Positions 7,942-17,000 are shown, counted from the first letter of the stretch. The stretch: 64,000 nt of DNA from Actinomadura rudentiformis (GCF_008923185.1 NZ_WBMT01000018.1:1-64000); one strand, 5' to 3'. Notes: generated by a model not told the origin, from the sequence alone. Program-made: numbers and translations.

Positions 7942-9108
7942 CTATGCGGTGGCCAGCACCTCCATCCTGCGCACCAACTCGGAGGGTGCCGGAAGTTCGG
8001 CGTTTTCCCCGGCGAGGGCGCGCGCCCGCTGGGCGTACAGCGGTTCGGAGAAGATTTCCCGGCAGCCCGCGGCGAAAACCTCAGCGATCTCATCGTCGGA
8101 CCTTTGTTGCCCGGGCATCACCGTCCGGGCGGCGCCGAAGCCGGTCAGAGCCTGAGCGATGGCCTTGGTATGGGTGTTCGGCGGGAAGATCAATTGCGGT
8201 GCCCCGGCGGCGATGACGGTCATGGCCGTCGTGGCGCCTCCGTGACTCACCACCAGATCGCAGGTGGGGGCGACCACGTCCAACGGCATCCAGCCGATGC
8301 GGACGCCGTCGACCGCACTCGTGCCCAGCTCCGCGCGGAACTCTTCGGCGACCTTCCCGGGCGCCGCGACGAGCACCTCGGTCCCCTCCCCGGCCAACTC
8401 CTCCACCAGGCGCCGCAGCGAGCGGGCGGAGAGCATGCGGAAGTGGCCGCCCGAGGTGATCAGCACACGCCGGCGCCCCTTGGGACGGGTGTACATCCAC
8501 CGTTCGAGGCGCCGCTGGGGGTTGCTCGGGATCCAGCGCATCGGCTGCGCATCGGGGGCGTCCGGCGGCCGCAGGGACGGCGGGCAGGCCTCGATGAACA
8601 GCGCCGGACGCGGCAGCGCCGCCAGCCCCAGGTGCCGCAGCTCGGGCCGGAGTCCCTCCTCGGCTCCCCGGTCGATGTCGGCGGGCGGGAGCCCGAGGTA
8701 CTCGGAATGGCGGACGTACGGAATCTTGAGATGGGCGGCGAGCAGTCCTGCCGCGTAGCCCATCTGCCCGCCGACGATCAGATCGGGGGGCCAGTCCTCC
8801 GCCAGGTTCAGCAGTGCGCCCAGCGCGGCGGAGGCCATCGTGGCGAACCCCCGGCCCATGCCCAGCATCTCCTCCCGCAGATCCTCGGGACCTTGCCGGG
8901 CATTCTTCGTGGGGCCGTTCATCACAAAGTGCCGGGTCGGCTCGGCCATGATGGAGACCGCCGGAATGTGAACGGCCTCGGCGAACTCCATGAGCGGCTC
9001 GTTGGCGGCTAGGAGCACCTCGTGCCCGGCATTCCGTACGGCCGTTGCGAGAGGGGCGACGGCATAGATCGTCACCTGGCTGCCGACCGGTGTGAACAAG
9101 AATTTCAT
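7942..9108 (-). CDS. GT1-family glycosyltransferase for deoxysugar transfer
   Basis: 388-residue glycosyltransferase of the macrolide/angucycline GT-B family. It begins MKFLFTPVGSQVTIYAVAPL and carries the C-terminal nucleotide-sugar motif SHGGATTAMTVIAAGAPQL. Expected to transfer the NDP-aminodeoxysugar made by the neighbouring genes to the polyketide or to oxygen or carbon on it. The start at 9108 is chosen at the conserved beta-strand; the upstream reading adds 23 atypical residues. First gene of a leftward operon (GT, VOC, methyltransferase, ketoreductase) under the StrR box at 9207-9235. No DesVIII-type auxiliary protein is seen. Confidence 0.92.
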   Translation of the reverse strand: MKFLFTPVGSQVTIYAVAPLATAVRNAGHEVLLAANEPLMEFAEAVHIPAVSIMAEPTRHFVMNGPTKNARQGPEDLREEMLGMGRGFATMASAALGALLNLAEDWPPDLIVGGQMGYAAGLLAAHLKIPYVRHSEYLGLPPADIDRGAEEGLRPELRHLGLAALPRPALFIEACPPSLRPPDAPDAQPMRWIPSNPQRRLERWMYTRPKGRRRVLITSGGHFRMLSARSLRRLVEELAGEGTEVLVAAPGKVAEEFRAELGTSAVDGVRIGWMPLDVVAPTCDLVVSHGGATTAMTVIAAGAPQLIFPPNTHTKAIAQALTGFGAARTVMPGQQRSDDEIAEVFAAGCREIFSEPLYAQRARALAGENAELPAPSELVRRMEVLATA

Positions 9109-9206
9109 GGCACTTCGCATGCCTCTCGTGGCGGCTCGCTGTCCCGAGCGGAACCCGTGGTCACATGCGGATTCCACCGATTCTTAATTTACGCGTTTCG
9201 GGGCGT

Positions 9207-9235
9207 GTTCAACTGCGGCGAGTCGTCAGTCGAAC
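9207..9235. promoter_or_regulatory. StrR/NovG-type operator, perfect consensus
   Basis: GTTCAACTG-N11-CAGTCGAAC fits the known NovG/StrR consensus at every defined base. It lies in the divergent gap between the glycosyltransferase (starting leftward at 9108) and the 2,3-dehydratase (starting rightward at 9361). Confidence 0.88.
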
Positions 9236-9360
9236 GGCCCACTCGGTGCTGCAATTGAAAGATGCGCGAAGGTGCCGGCGGACGTTAGCCTGATTCGTCT
9301 AACAAATGGTGCGACAGAGCCGGAAGAAGTGAAGCCGAGCAGAAGGAACGGTGATCTGCC

Positions 9361-10749
9361 ATGACCGCACTGCCGGCGCTGAGGCCGCGGTCCGGCGCGG
9401 GGGTCGCTGAGCGGCTGGCCCGTTCCACCGCGGCCACCGAAGGCATCGGCATGGCGACCGATGACGTGCCGGGCTGGCTGGCCGCCCGGACGCGGGCCCG
9501 TCCGGCCCGGGTACGGCGCATCCCGTTCGCCGAGCTCGACGGCTGGTCGTTCGCCGACGACACCGGCGACCTGAGACATCACAGCGGACGGTTCTTCTCC
9601 GTCGAGGGCCTGCACGTCGTCCGGCCGGACGGGGACTGGCAGCAGCCGATCATCATGCAACCGGAGATCGGCATCCTCGGCATCCTGGCCAAGGAGTTCG
9701 ACGGGACGCTGCATTTCCTGATGCAGGCCAAGATGGAGCCCGGCAATCCCCATCTGGTGCAGCTCTCCCCGACCGTGCAGGCCACCCGCAGCAACTACAC
9801 CAAGGCGCACGGCGGAGCGCAGGTGAAGTACCTGGAGTACTTCCTTCATCGCGGCCAGGTGCTCACCGACGTCCTGCAGTCCGAGCACGGCGAGTGGTTC
9901 TTCCAGAAGCGCAACCGCAACATGATCGTCGAAGTGGACGGGGACGTGCCCGTCGACGACGACTTCCGCTGGCTCACCCTCGGACAGCTCGGCGCGCTGC
10001 TCAACCAGGACAACGTGGTGAACATGGACGCGCGCACCGTGCTGGCCAGCGCGTCGATGACCCATCCCGAACCACGGGCGCTGCTGTCCGACACCGAGCT
10101 GCTGTCCTGGTTCACCGGGGAACGGACCCGCCTCGACGTCCGTGCACGCCGCATACCCCTGCGCCAGGTGTCCGGTTGGCTGCGCGACGCCCACTCCATC
10201 CATCGTGCCGACCACCGGTTCTTCCGGGTGGTCGCGGTCGCGGTCGAGGGCGCCGCCCGTGAGGTCTCCAGCTGGACCCAGCCGCTCTTCGAACCGGTCG
10301 GCCCCGGAGTCGTCGGCTTCGCGTACCGCACCTTCGGCGGCGTCCCGCACGTCCTCGTGCACGCACTCGCCGAAGGCGGCCTCCTCGACACCGCCGAGCT
10401 CGGGCCGACCGTCCAGTACGTTCCGGCGAACCACGCGCATCTGCCGTCCGTGCGCCGGCCGCCCTTCCTCGACCTGATGCTGGACGCTCCGCCCGACCGC
10501 ATCCGGTACGCGGCGGTCCACTCCGAGGAGGGCGGCCGGTTCCTCAACGCCGAGAGCCGCTACCTCATCGTCGAGACCGACGAGTCGACGACCCCCGCCC
10601 AGCCCCCGCCGGGCTACCACTGGATCACCCCGGGACAGCTGAACTGGCTGGCCGGGCACAGCCATTACGTCAACGTGCAGGCACGGACCCTGCTGGCCGC
10701 CCTCAACACGCGCGCGGCCGACCTCGATCATGAGCACCGCCGACCATGA
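9361..10749 (+). CDS. NDP-hexose 2,3-dehydratase
   Basis: 462-residue enzyme of the EvaA/TylX3/SpnO family that removes the C-2 hydroxyl of NDP-4-keto-6-deoxyhexose, giving a 3,4-diketo product for the 3-ketoreductase. The family's internal duplication is plain: two halves, roughly 40-235 and 240-450, each with a WxxxxxGxLRH/D-like start, an (R/H)RF(F/L)xV strand and a final W(L/I)TxGQLxxL segment. Paired LSPTVQATRSN and LGPTVQYVP segments line the active site in this family. Its stop overlaps the start of the ABC exporter (ATGA), so the two are translationally coupled. Confidence 0.93.
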   Translation: MTALPALRPRSGAGVAERLARSTAATEGIGMATDDVPGWLAARTRARPARVRRIPFAELDGWSFADDTGDLRHHSGRFFSVEGLHVVRPDGDWQQPIIMQPEIGILGILAKEFDGTLHFLMQAKMEPGNPHLVQLSPTVQATRSNYTKAHGGAQVKYLEYFLHRGQVLTDVLQSEHGEWFFQKRNRNMIVEVDGDVPVDDDFRWLTLGQLGALLNQDNVVNMDARTVLASASMTHPEPRALLSDTELLSWFTGERTRLDVRARRIPLRQVSGWLRDAHSIHRADHRFFRVVAVAVEGAAREVSSWTQPLFEPVGPGVVGFAYRTFGGVPHVLVHALAEGGLLDTAELGPTVQYVPANHAHLPSVRRPPFLDLMLDAPPDRIRYAAVHSEEGGRFLNAESRYLIVETDESTTPAQPPPGYHWITPGQLNWLAGHSHYVNVQARTLLAALNTRAADLDHEHRRP

Positions 10750-12518
10750 GCACCCCTGAACCGGCCACCACCCCTGAGGCGCCGGTGCGGCGTGTCGTCG
10801 GGCTGTTCCGCCCGTACCGGTGGAACCTGCTGTTCGTCGCCGTCCTCGTCGGCGCGACCTCGCTCGTGTCCCTGGTCAACCCGTTCCTGATCCGCGCGGT
10901 GCTGGACGTGGCGCTGCCCCAGGGGCGCACGGGCCTGCTGACCCTGCTGGCACTCGGCATGATCGTCGTGTCGGTCGCCAACAGCTCGTTCGGCGTCCTG
11001 CAGAGCTACGTGTCCACCAAGGTCGGCCAGCGGGTCATGCACGATCTGCGCGCCGCCGTCTACGCGCACCTGGAGCGCATGTCGCTGGCCTTCTTCACCG
11101 GGACCCGCACCGGCGAGGTGCAGTCGCGCATCGCCAACGACATCGGCGGCATGCAGGCCACCGTGACCACCACCGCGACGACGGTGGCGTCCAACCTGAC
11201 CATCGTGATCGCCACGGCCATCGCCATGCTCGTCCTCGACTGGCGCCTGGCGATGGCGTCGCTGGCGATGACGCCCTTCTTCGGCTGGCTGAGCCGCCGC
11301 ATCGGGAACGAACGCCGCCGCATCACCCGCGACCGGCAGCGCCAGCACGCGGCGATCTCCTCGATCGTGCAGGAGTCGCTGTCGGTGAGCGGCATCCTGC
11401 TCAGCCGCACGATGGGCCGCTCCCGCTCGCTGGTCGACACCTTCGCGGCCGAATCCGACAGGCTCGCCGACCTGGAGATCCGTTCCAGCATGGCGGGCCG
11501 CTGGAGCCAGTCGTGGATCCAGATCGTCATGTCCTCCATGCCGGCGGTGATCTACTGGGTGGCCGGGCTGACCGGGCCCGGCGACCATATGGCGATCTCC
11601 GTCGGCACGCTGGTGGCGTTCACCACGCTGCAGATGAACCTGTTCCGGCCGATGGTCCAGCTCCTGAGCGCCGGGGTGGAGATCCAGGCCTCGCTCGAAC
11701 TGTTCGCCCGCATCTTCGAGTATCTCGACCTGCCCACCGACATCGTCGAGCCGAGGCACCCCATCGCTCCGGTGGCCCTGCGCGGAGATCTCCGTCTGCG
11801 CGACGTCGGCTTCTCCTACGCCGGCGCGGAACGGCGCACGCTCAACGCCATCGACGTGACCGTTCCCGCCGGGCACAGCCTCGGGATCGTCGGGGAGACC
11901 GGGGCCGGCAAGACGACCCTCAGCCATCTCATCCCCCGGCTGTACGACGTGACGTCCGGCCAGGTGACCATCGACGGCGTCGACGTGCGGGACATGTCCT
12001 TCGACACGCTCGCCGCCGCGGTCGGAGTGGTGCCCCAGGAGACCTACCTGTTCCACGCCTCCGTCGCCGCGAACCTGCGGTTCGCCAAGCCCGACGCCAC
12101 CGATGAGGAACTCGCCGCCGCCGCGAAGACCGCACAGATCCACGACCACATCGAGTCCCTGCCCGACGGCTATCACTCGGTGATCGGCGAGCGCGGCCAC
12201 CGGCTGTCCGGCGGGGAGAAGCAGCGCCTGGCCATCGCCCGCGCCATCCTGCGCGACCCGCCCATCCTGGTCCTGGACGAGGCCACCAGCGCCCTCGACA
12301 CCCACACCGAGCGAGCCGTGCTGGCGGCCATCGACGCGGCGAGCGCGGGCCGTACCACGATCACGATCGCGCACCGGCTGTCCACCATCCGGGACGCCGA
12401 CGAGATCATCGTGCTGGACGCCGGGGAGATCGTCGAACGCGGCACCCACGGCGAGCTGCTCCGCCTCGGCGGCCGCTACGCGGCGATGATCGACCGCGAC
12501 GCCGCGGTCAGCGGGTGA
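10746..12518 (+). CDS. ABC multidrug exporter, fused membrane and ATPase domains
   Basis: 590-residue half-transporter of the MsbA/LmrA type. Six predicted membrane helices occupy about residues 15-320. The nucleotide-binding domain follows with Walker A GETGAGKTT, Q-loop VVPQETYLF, signature LSGGEKQRLAIARA, Walker B ILVLDEATSALD and H-loop IAHRLST. It probably works as a homodimer in the plasma membrane, exporting the finished compound and giving self-resistance. Translationally coupled to the 2,3-dehydratase and convergent with the methyltransferase at 12547. Confidence 0.93.
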   Translation: MSTPEPATTPEAPVRRVVGLFRPYRWNLLFVAVLVGATSLVSLVNPFLIRAVLDVALPQGRTGLLTLLALGMIVVSVANSSFGVLQSYVSTKVGQRVMHDLRAAVYAHLERMSLAFFTGTRTGEVQSRIANDIGGMQATVTTTATTVASNLTIVIATAIAMLVLDWRLAMASLAMTPFFGWLSRRIGNERRRITRDRQRQHAAISSIVQESLSVSGILLSRTMGRSRSLVDTFAAESDRLADLEIRSSMAGRWSQSWIQIVMSSMPAVIYWVAGLTGPGDHMAISVGTLVAFTTLQMNLFRPMVQLLSAGVEIQASLELFARIFEYLDLPTDIVEPRHPIAPVALRGDLRLRDVGFSYAGAERRTLNAIDVTVPAGHSLGIVGETGAGKTTLSHLIPRLYDVTSGQVTIDGVDVRDMSFDTLAAAVGVVPQETYLFHASVAANLRFAKPDATDEELAAAAKTAQIHDHIESLPDGYHSVIGERGHRLSGGEKQRLAIARAILRDPPILVLDEATSALDTHTERAVLAAIDAASAGRTTITIAHRLSTIRDADEIIVLDAGEIVERGTHGELLRLGGRYAAMIDRDAAVSG

Positions 12519-12565
12519 AACGCTCAGCGGGTGAATTCCAGAGTGTTCAGCGGGTGAACTCCAGA
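12508..12565. repeat. Triple short repeat at the convergent gene ends
   Basis: TCAGCGGGTGAA occurs at 12508, 12524 and 12547. The last two extend to 19 bases with one mismatch at a 23-base period. One copy ends the ABC exporter and another encodes the last residues and stop of the methyltransferase on the other strand, so the methyltransferase tail codons appear duplicated beyond its stop. It looks like a small slippage duplication. Confidence 0.75.
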
Positions 12566-13599
12566 ATGGAGCGTCCCGAGCCGGTGACGATGTTCTCCCG
12601 CAGCGAGAGCCCCGCGGTGGCCGCGAGCGTGCGGTACTGGTCGAGCGAACGCTCCTGCCCGCCGATGACGGCGAGCATCCGCAGGTCCATGGCGGTGGCC
12701 GCCGGCGAGGTCTCCTGTTCGGTGACGAGCTGTTCGATGACCAGCACCCGGCCTCCGGACCCCGTGGCCTCGGCGCAGCGGCGCAGGATCGTCTCCGCGG
12801 ACTCGTCGTCCCAGTCGTGGAGAACCCTCGACAGGACGTAGACGTCTCCATCGGCCGGCAGGGGAGTGAAGAAGCTCCCAGGGAAGAGGGTGCACCGGTC
12901 GGAGAGACCCGCCGCGGTGAGATGCTCCCGTCCCGCCTCAACGACGGAAGGAAGGTCGACGAGTGTTCCCCGAAGGGCGGGGTGCTTGGTGAGCAGGGCG
13001 GCCAGGAGCGTGCCCGTTCCGCCTCCGACGTCCACGACGTGTCCCACGTCCGACCAGTCGTACGCCGTGGTGACCTCGTCCGCCACGAACGAGACCTGCA
13101 CCGCCATCAGCGCGTCGAACGCCCGGCTGCGCTCGGGATCGGCCTCCAGATCGTCCCAGAACGTCCGCCCGAACATGTCCTCGTACACGGGCCGTCCGGT
13201 GCGCACGACCTGGAGCATTCCGGAGAGCGCCATGTCCGAACGGCCCAGCCCGCCGTCGATGTCCAGCCAGGGGGTCATGCCCCCGTCGCGCTGCCCGGTC
13301 AGCAGCAGGCGGGACAGGTCGGTCAGCGCGAAGACACCCGGCTCCGGTTGCGCGAAGACGCCTTTGGCGGCGAGGTGCCGCAACATCCGTTCCAAGGCGG
13401 CCGGATCGGCCCCGCATCGCTCAGCGAGCTCGCCGGGGCGCCGCGCACCGGCTTCGATCAGATCTGCCAGCCGCAATGTCGCGGCGGCTCGGATGGCGTG
13501 GGGCGTCACCAGGTCGGAGAGCGCGCGCAGCCGGGTCACCGGCTCCGCGTTCGCCCCGCCACCCGGCATGCCACCGGCTCGTGGAGCACCCATCGTCAT
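12547..13599 (-). CDS. O-methyltransferase of the DnrK/acetylserotonin family
   Basis: 350-residue SAM-dependent methyltransferase. It has an N-terminal winged-helix region, the canonical SAM loop VVDVGGGTGTLLAALL near residue 180, and VLSRVLHDWDDESAETILRRC containing the expected catalytic His-Asp. The start at 13599 overlaps the stop of the upstream oxidase by ATGA, showing coupling. Likely substrates are a polyketide phenol or a deoxysugar hydroxyl. Of the three methyltransferases of this fold in the cluster it has the most orthodox motifs, so true O-methylation is most likely here. Confidence 0.87.
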   Translation of the reverse strand: MTMGAPRAGGMPGGGANAEPVTRLRALSDLVTPHAIRAAATLRLADLIEAGARRPGELAERCGADPAALERMLRHLAAKGVFAQPEPGVFALTDLSRLLLTGQRDGGMTPWLDIDGGLGRSDMALSGMLQVVRTGRPVYEDMFGRTFWDDLEADPERSRAFDALMAVQVSFVADEVTTAYDWSDVGHVVDVGGGTGTLLAALLTKHPALRGTLVDLPSVVEAGREHLTAAGLSDRCTLFPGSFFTPLPADGDVYVLSRVLHDWDDESAETILRRCAEATGSGGRVLVIEQLVTEQETSPAATAMDLRMLAVIGGQERSLDQYRTLAATAGLSLRENIVTGSGRSILEFTR

Positions 13600-15065
13600 G
13601 TCCTTCCCGGCTGGGCGGTGTCGAGGTGGGCGAGGACCTGGTCGGCGGCTCTGCGTGCCGCGTTCATGCACTGGCCGATGCCGACACCGTCGTAGGCGGA
13701 GCCGCAGAGGGCAAGACCGGGGTGGTCGGCGACCTGGGCGCGGATCTGTCTGATCCGGTCGGGGTGCCCGACGGTGTACTGGGGCAGCGCGTCGTGCCAT
13801 CGCGTCACTCGCGTGGCCACCGGGTCACCGGTCACGCCGGTGGCCTCGGCCAGCTCACCCGCCGCCAGCGCCACGAGGTCGGCGTCGTCGCGTTGCAGCA
13901 GGTCGTCCTCGCCGATCCCGCCGGCCTGGCATCGCACGATCTCCACATCGCCGCCGGCCTGGTCGGCCATGTGTGACCACTTCACCGTCGAGAACGTGAC
14001 CGACCTGACCGCCCGCCCGTCCACCACCGGCACCCGGTAACCGGCCAGCCCCTGCTCGGCCGGCCCGCCCGCGAACGCCTTCCGGGGGTACGCGAGCGTG
14101 ATCATCGCGACGCTCGCGTACGCGATGCCGGCCAGCCCGGCACAGATCGGTGCGGTCCCGGGAACTCCGGCCAGCAGCTTGCTCGCGGCACCGGCGGGGA
14201 CGGCGAGGATGACGGCGTCCGCGGCGATGTCCTCTCCGCCGGCGGCCGAATCCACCGTCACCTGCCAGCCGTGCTCGCCGCGTGCGAGTTCGGTCACCGT
14301 GGTCCCGGTCCGCACGGCGGCGTCAGGGGAGGCGTCCAGCACGGCCGCGACCAGCGCACCGGGCAGCGAGCCCATCCCGCCGATCAGCGTGCCGAGCCCG
14401 CTGTGCAGCGCGGGAACGTCCGATCCCGGCTTCGGCACGAGTACCCCCGCGGCCTTGGCCAGCGACGCGAACTTGCGCGACGCCTTCGCGAGCGGCAGCA
14501 GCGTCGCCTCGAACGACAACTCGCTCGAACGGCCGGCACACATCTCGTGCAGGAACGGGTCGACCAGGCGGTCCACGACCTCCTGTCCGAACCGCGCGCC
14601 CACGTATTCCCCTACCGAGACGTCCCCGTCGCGGTCCGTCGGCGGCAGCACGAGGTCCTGCCGTGCCCGGGCCACTCCTTCATCGGACAGCACGCCCGAC
14701 TTTGCCAGCTCGTCCATGTCCGAGGGCACGCTCATGAAATGACCGTTGGGCAGCGGCCAAAGCCCGCCCCTGGTCCACGTCGCCACGGCCGCGGTGTCCG
14801 CCGAGACGAGCCGGTCGCCCAACCCCGCCTCGCCGATCATCCATTCGGTCTTGGGGCGCCACACCGCTTCGGCGCCCTCGTCCACCGCGACACCCGCGAC
14901 CTCCGACACGGCCAACTGCCCGCCGATCCTGGACGTTCCCTCAAGGACCGTCACCCGTACCGGCTCGTCTCGCAGCAGGAACGCCGCCGCCAGGCCCGCT
15001 ATACCGCCTCCCACGATCACCACGTGCGGCGCGCCGCTTCCCGGCCGCTGACCAGTGTCCGCCAT
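13596..15065 (-). CDS. HemG/HemY-type protoporphyrinogen-oxidase-like flavoenzyme
   Basis: 489-residue FAD amine-oxidase-superfamily protein. The start at 15065 follows a strong GAGGGAGGG and is followed by VVIVGGGIAGLAAAFLLRD, then TVLEGTSRIGGQL. The C-terminal FAD segment is LALCGSAYDGVGIGQCMNAA. Length and architecture match protoporphyrinogen oxidase (HemG, formerly HemY). A haem role inside a biosynthetic cluster is unlikely. A six-electron-type dehydrogenation of a pathway intermediate, possibly hydrazine or hydrazone to diazo, is speculation. It is coupled to the methyltransferase at 12547 and lies directly downstream of the acetyltransferase/lyase genes. Confidence 0.85.
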   Translation of the reverse strand: MADTGQRPGSGAPHVVIVGGGIAGLAAAFLLRDEPVRVTVLEGTSRIGGQLAVSEVAGVAVDEGAEAVWRPKTEWMIGEAGLGDRLVSADTAAVATWTRGGLWPLPNGHFMSVPSDMDELAKSGVLSDEGVARARQDLVLPPTDRDGDVSVGEYVGARFGQEVVDRLVDPFLHEMCAGRSSELSFEATLLPLAKASRKFASLAKAAGVLVPKPGSDVPALHSGLGTLIGGMGSLPGALVAAVLDASPDAAVRTGTTVTELARGEHGWQVTVDSAAGGEDIAADAVILAVPAGAASKLLAGVPGTAPICAGLAGIAYASVAMITLAYPRKAFAGGPAEQGLAGYRVPVVDGRAVRSVTFSTVKWSHMADQAGGDVEIVRCQAGGIGEDDLLQRDDADLVALAAGELAEATGVTGDPVATRVTRWHDALPQYTVGHPDRIRQIRAQVADHPGLALCGSAYDGVGIGQCMNAARRAADQVLAHLDTAQPGRT

Positions 15066-15144
15066 TTCGCACCCTCCCTCGTCCCTTGTCCTCGTCCTTT
15101 GCCGAACTCGTGTAATGGCACCCTGGCAGCAGCACCCATAACCC

Positions 15145-15153
15145 CGGTCGAAC
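15145..15153. promoter_or_regulatory. StrR-box half-site
   Basis: CGGTCGAAC fits the half-consensus CRGTYGAAC exactly, about 80 bases upstream of the oxidase start at 15065, but no matching left half lies at the 11-base spacing. It may be a weak site or chance. Confidence 0.3.
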
Positions 15154-15190
15154 ACCAGTGGAATGGAGCTTGGCCGACAGTCCAGTTTTG

Positions 15191-15592
15191 TTATGGGTTC
15201 AGCACCCAGGCGGAATTGTGTCGGGTGAAACCGAGGTGCGGATAGTAATCCGCCGCGGCGGGCGCCGACAGAAGCACGATCTTGGCCTGTGGCGCCTCTT
15301 TCTGTGTCGCGTCCATGAGGGCCCTTCCGATACCGGACCGCTGGTGCGCGCGGCTGACGGCGATATCGGAGAGATAGGTCACGTAGGAGAAATCGGAGAT
15401 GCTCCGTGCGATGCCCACGAGTTCACCGTCGATACGGCAGGTGATGAACAGGTTGGCGTTTCGGACCATCGCGGCCATGCGTCCGGTGTCCGCGATCGGC
15501 CGGCGTCGCCCCAGTCCCGATGACCGGTAGACCTCCAGCACCTCGTCCAGGTCCAGGTCCGTGCCGTTCTCGCGCTTAACGTCCCATGTCAC
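15191..15592 (-). CDS. GNAT N-acetyltransferase, FzmQ/KinN-like
   Basis: 133-residue GCN5-type acetyltransferase with the acetyl-CoA pyrophosphate loop HQRSGIGRALM and the C-terminal YYPHLGFTRH. In the fosfazinomycin and kinamycin pathways a small GNAT acetylates hydrazinosuccinate before a PurB-like lyase releases acetylhydrazine. The adjacent gene here is exactly such a lyase and overlaps this start by 17 bases, so the two are coupled. The family is visible in the sequence; the substrate is inferred from the cassette. Confidence 0.87.
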   Translation of the reverse strand: MTWDVKRENGTDLDLDEVLEVYRSSGLGRRRPIADTGRMAAMVRNANLFITCRIDGELVGIARSISDFSYVTYLSDIAVSRAHQRSGIGRALMDATQKEAPQAKIVLLSAPAAADYYPHLGFTRHNSAWVLNP

Positions 15593-16862
15593 GGAGGATT
15601 TCCAATCGCTTGAGGATCACGTCGTGGTGGACCAGGAAACGCTCCGGCGACAGCGACCCGGTCTCGATTCCCTGGGCTCTGAGCCGGGCGCCGAAATCCT
15701 CTCCGGAGGAGGTCGCGCCGTCGGCTGCGGCCTGGACCGCCCGGTAGGCCCGTTCCCGCTCGGTGCCGTCCTCCAGCAGATCGGCCAGCACCGCCGAGCT
15801 GTACGCCAGGCCGTTGGTCTGGTCGATGGCGCCCCGCATGCGTTCCGGGAACACCGAGAGAGCCGCCACCAGGTCCGCCGCCCTGGTGCACTGATAGTGC
15901 GCGACGATCATCGCGTCCGGGAGGACGACCCGTTCCACCGACGAGTGGGACAGGTCCCGCTCGTGCCAGAGCGCGACGTTCTCCAGCATCGTGCCCGCGT
16001 ACCCGCGCAGCAGCCGGGCCAGCCCGACCAGGCGCTCGCTGGTGGTCGGATTGCGCTTGTGCGGCATGGCGCTCGACCCCTGGTAGGCGACCGTCCGGTG
16101 TTCCTCCACCTCGCCGACCTCGGTACGCGACAGCAGTCGCACCTCGGTGGCGATCTGCTCGACGCAGGCGCCGAGCGTCGCGATCGCCTGCAGGAGCTGA
16201 GCATGCCGGTCGCGGGCCACGACCTGGCTCGGCGCGGGCTCCACGTCGAGTCCGAGTTCACCGCACACGTACTTCTCGACGAAGGGATCGATCAGGGCGT
16301 AGGTCCCGACGGACCCCGAGATCGTGCCCACCGCGACCTCCGTGCGCGCGGCCTCCAGGCGCCGTATGGAGCGGTCGACCGCGAAGGCGAACCCGGCGAG
16401 CTTGTGGCCGAACGTCGTCGGCTCGGCATGCATCCCGTGGGTACGCCCGATGCACGCCGTGTCCCAGTGCTCGACCGCCTTGTCCGCCAGCACGCCGCGA
16501 AGCCGTGCCACTGCGCGGAGCAGGACGTCGCAGGCACGGGCGAGGTGGTGTCCCAGCGCCGTGTCCACGAGGTCATAGCTCGTCATGCCCAGGTGAACCC
16601 ACCGGGCGGAGTCGTCAGGGATGTCCTCGCAGAAGGCCGCGAGGAAGGAAAGAATCTCGTGGTCGCGCTGGAGTTCGAGCTCGGCCACGCGCGCGGCGGA
16701 CGGCGCCTTGGCACGCCGGATGTCGGCCACCGCGCCCGGCGGGACCCGGCCGAGCATCGCCTGTGCCTGAGACGCAAGGCATTCCACCTTGGCCCAGGTG
16801 TCGTAGCGGGCCTGATCAGACCAGATCTCCGCCATCTCCGGCAGTGAATAGCGGGCAATCAT
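15576..16862 (-). CDS. Adenylosuccinate-lyase-like enzyme, FzmR/KinM-like
   Basis: 428-residue member of the fumarase/aspartase superfamily, closest in look to PurB: it opens MIARYSLPEMAEIWSDQARY and has the signature GSSAMPHKRNP near residue 260 and TSYDLVDTALG near 95. In the kinamycin and fosfazinomycin pathways the homologue eliminates fumarate from N-acetylhydrazinosuccinate to free acetylhydrazine. A housekeeping PurB is unlikely because it sits between a GNAT gene and a divergent amidase/ligase operon sharing a StrR box. Related nitrosuccinate lyases (CreD type) are an alternative, but the N-terminus is PurB-like. Confidence 0.88.
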   Translation of the reverse strand: MIARYSLPEMAEIWSDQARYDTWAKVECLASQAQAMLGRVPPGAVADIRRAKAPSAARVAELELQRDHEILSFLAAFCEDIPDDSARWVHLGMTSYDLVDTALGHHLARACDVLLRAVARLRGVLADKAVEHWDTACIGRTHGMHAEPTTFGHKLAGFAFAVDRSIRRLEAARTEVAVGTISGSVGTYALIDPFVEKYVCGELGLDVEPAPSQVVARDRHAQLLQAIATLGACVEQIATEVRLLSRTEVGEVEEHRTVAYQGSSAMPHKRNPTTSERLVGLARLLRGYAGTMLENVALWHERDLSHSSVERVVLPDAMIVAHYQCTRAADLVAALSVFPERMRGAIDQTNGLAYSSAVLADLLEDGTERERAYRAVQAAADGATSSGEDFGARLRAQGIETGSLSPERFLVHHDVILKRLEILRDMGR

Positions 16863-16972
16863 TCTGTGGGGTCCTTCCGCTGGCGTGACCGGCAGTCGCA
16901 GGATATGAATCGCCGTGGTGCGATGTATAGACGGCTCTTGTCGTACACCTTGTCTTCTCCGTCCCCGCCTTC

Positions 16973-17000
16973 GTTCAAGTGCGGTTCTCCGCAGTTGAAC
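16973..17000. promoter_or_regulatory. StrR/NovG-type operator with 10-base spacer
   Basis: GTTCAAGTG-N10-CAGTTGAAC: the right half is perfect, the left has one mismatch, and the spacer is one base short of the consensus. It lies between the leftward lyase (starting at 16862) and the rightward amidase. Its position argues that the amidase starts downstream of 17000. Confidence 0.72.

Noticed and set aside
15576-16862. Housekeeping adenylosuccinate lyase
   Set aside because: Its operon with a GNAT gene, the shared StrR box and the neighbouring amidase and ligase fit the hydrazine pathway far better, though sequence alone cannot exclude purine activity.
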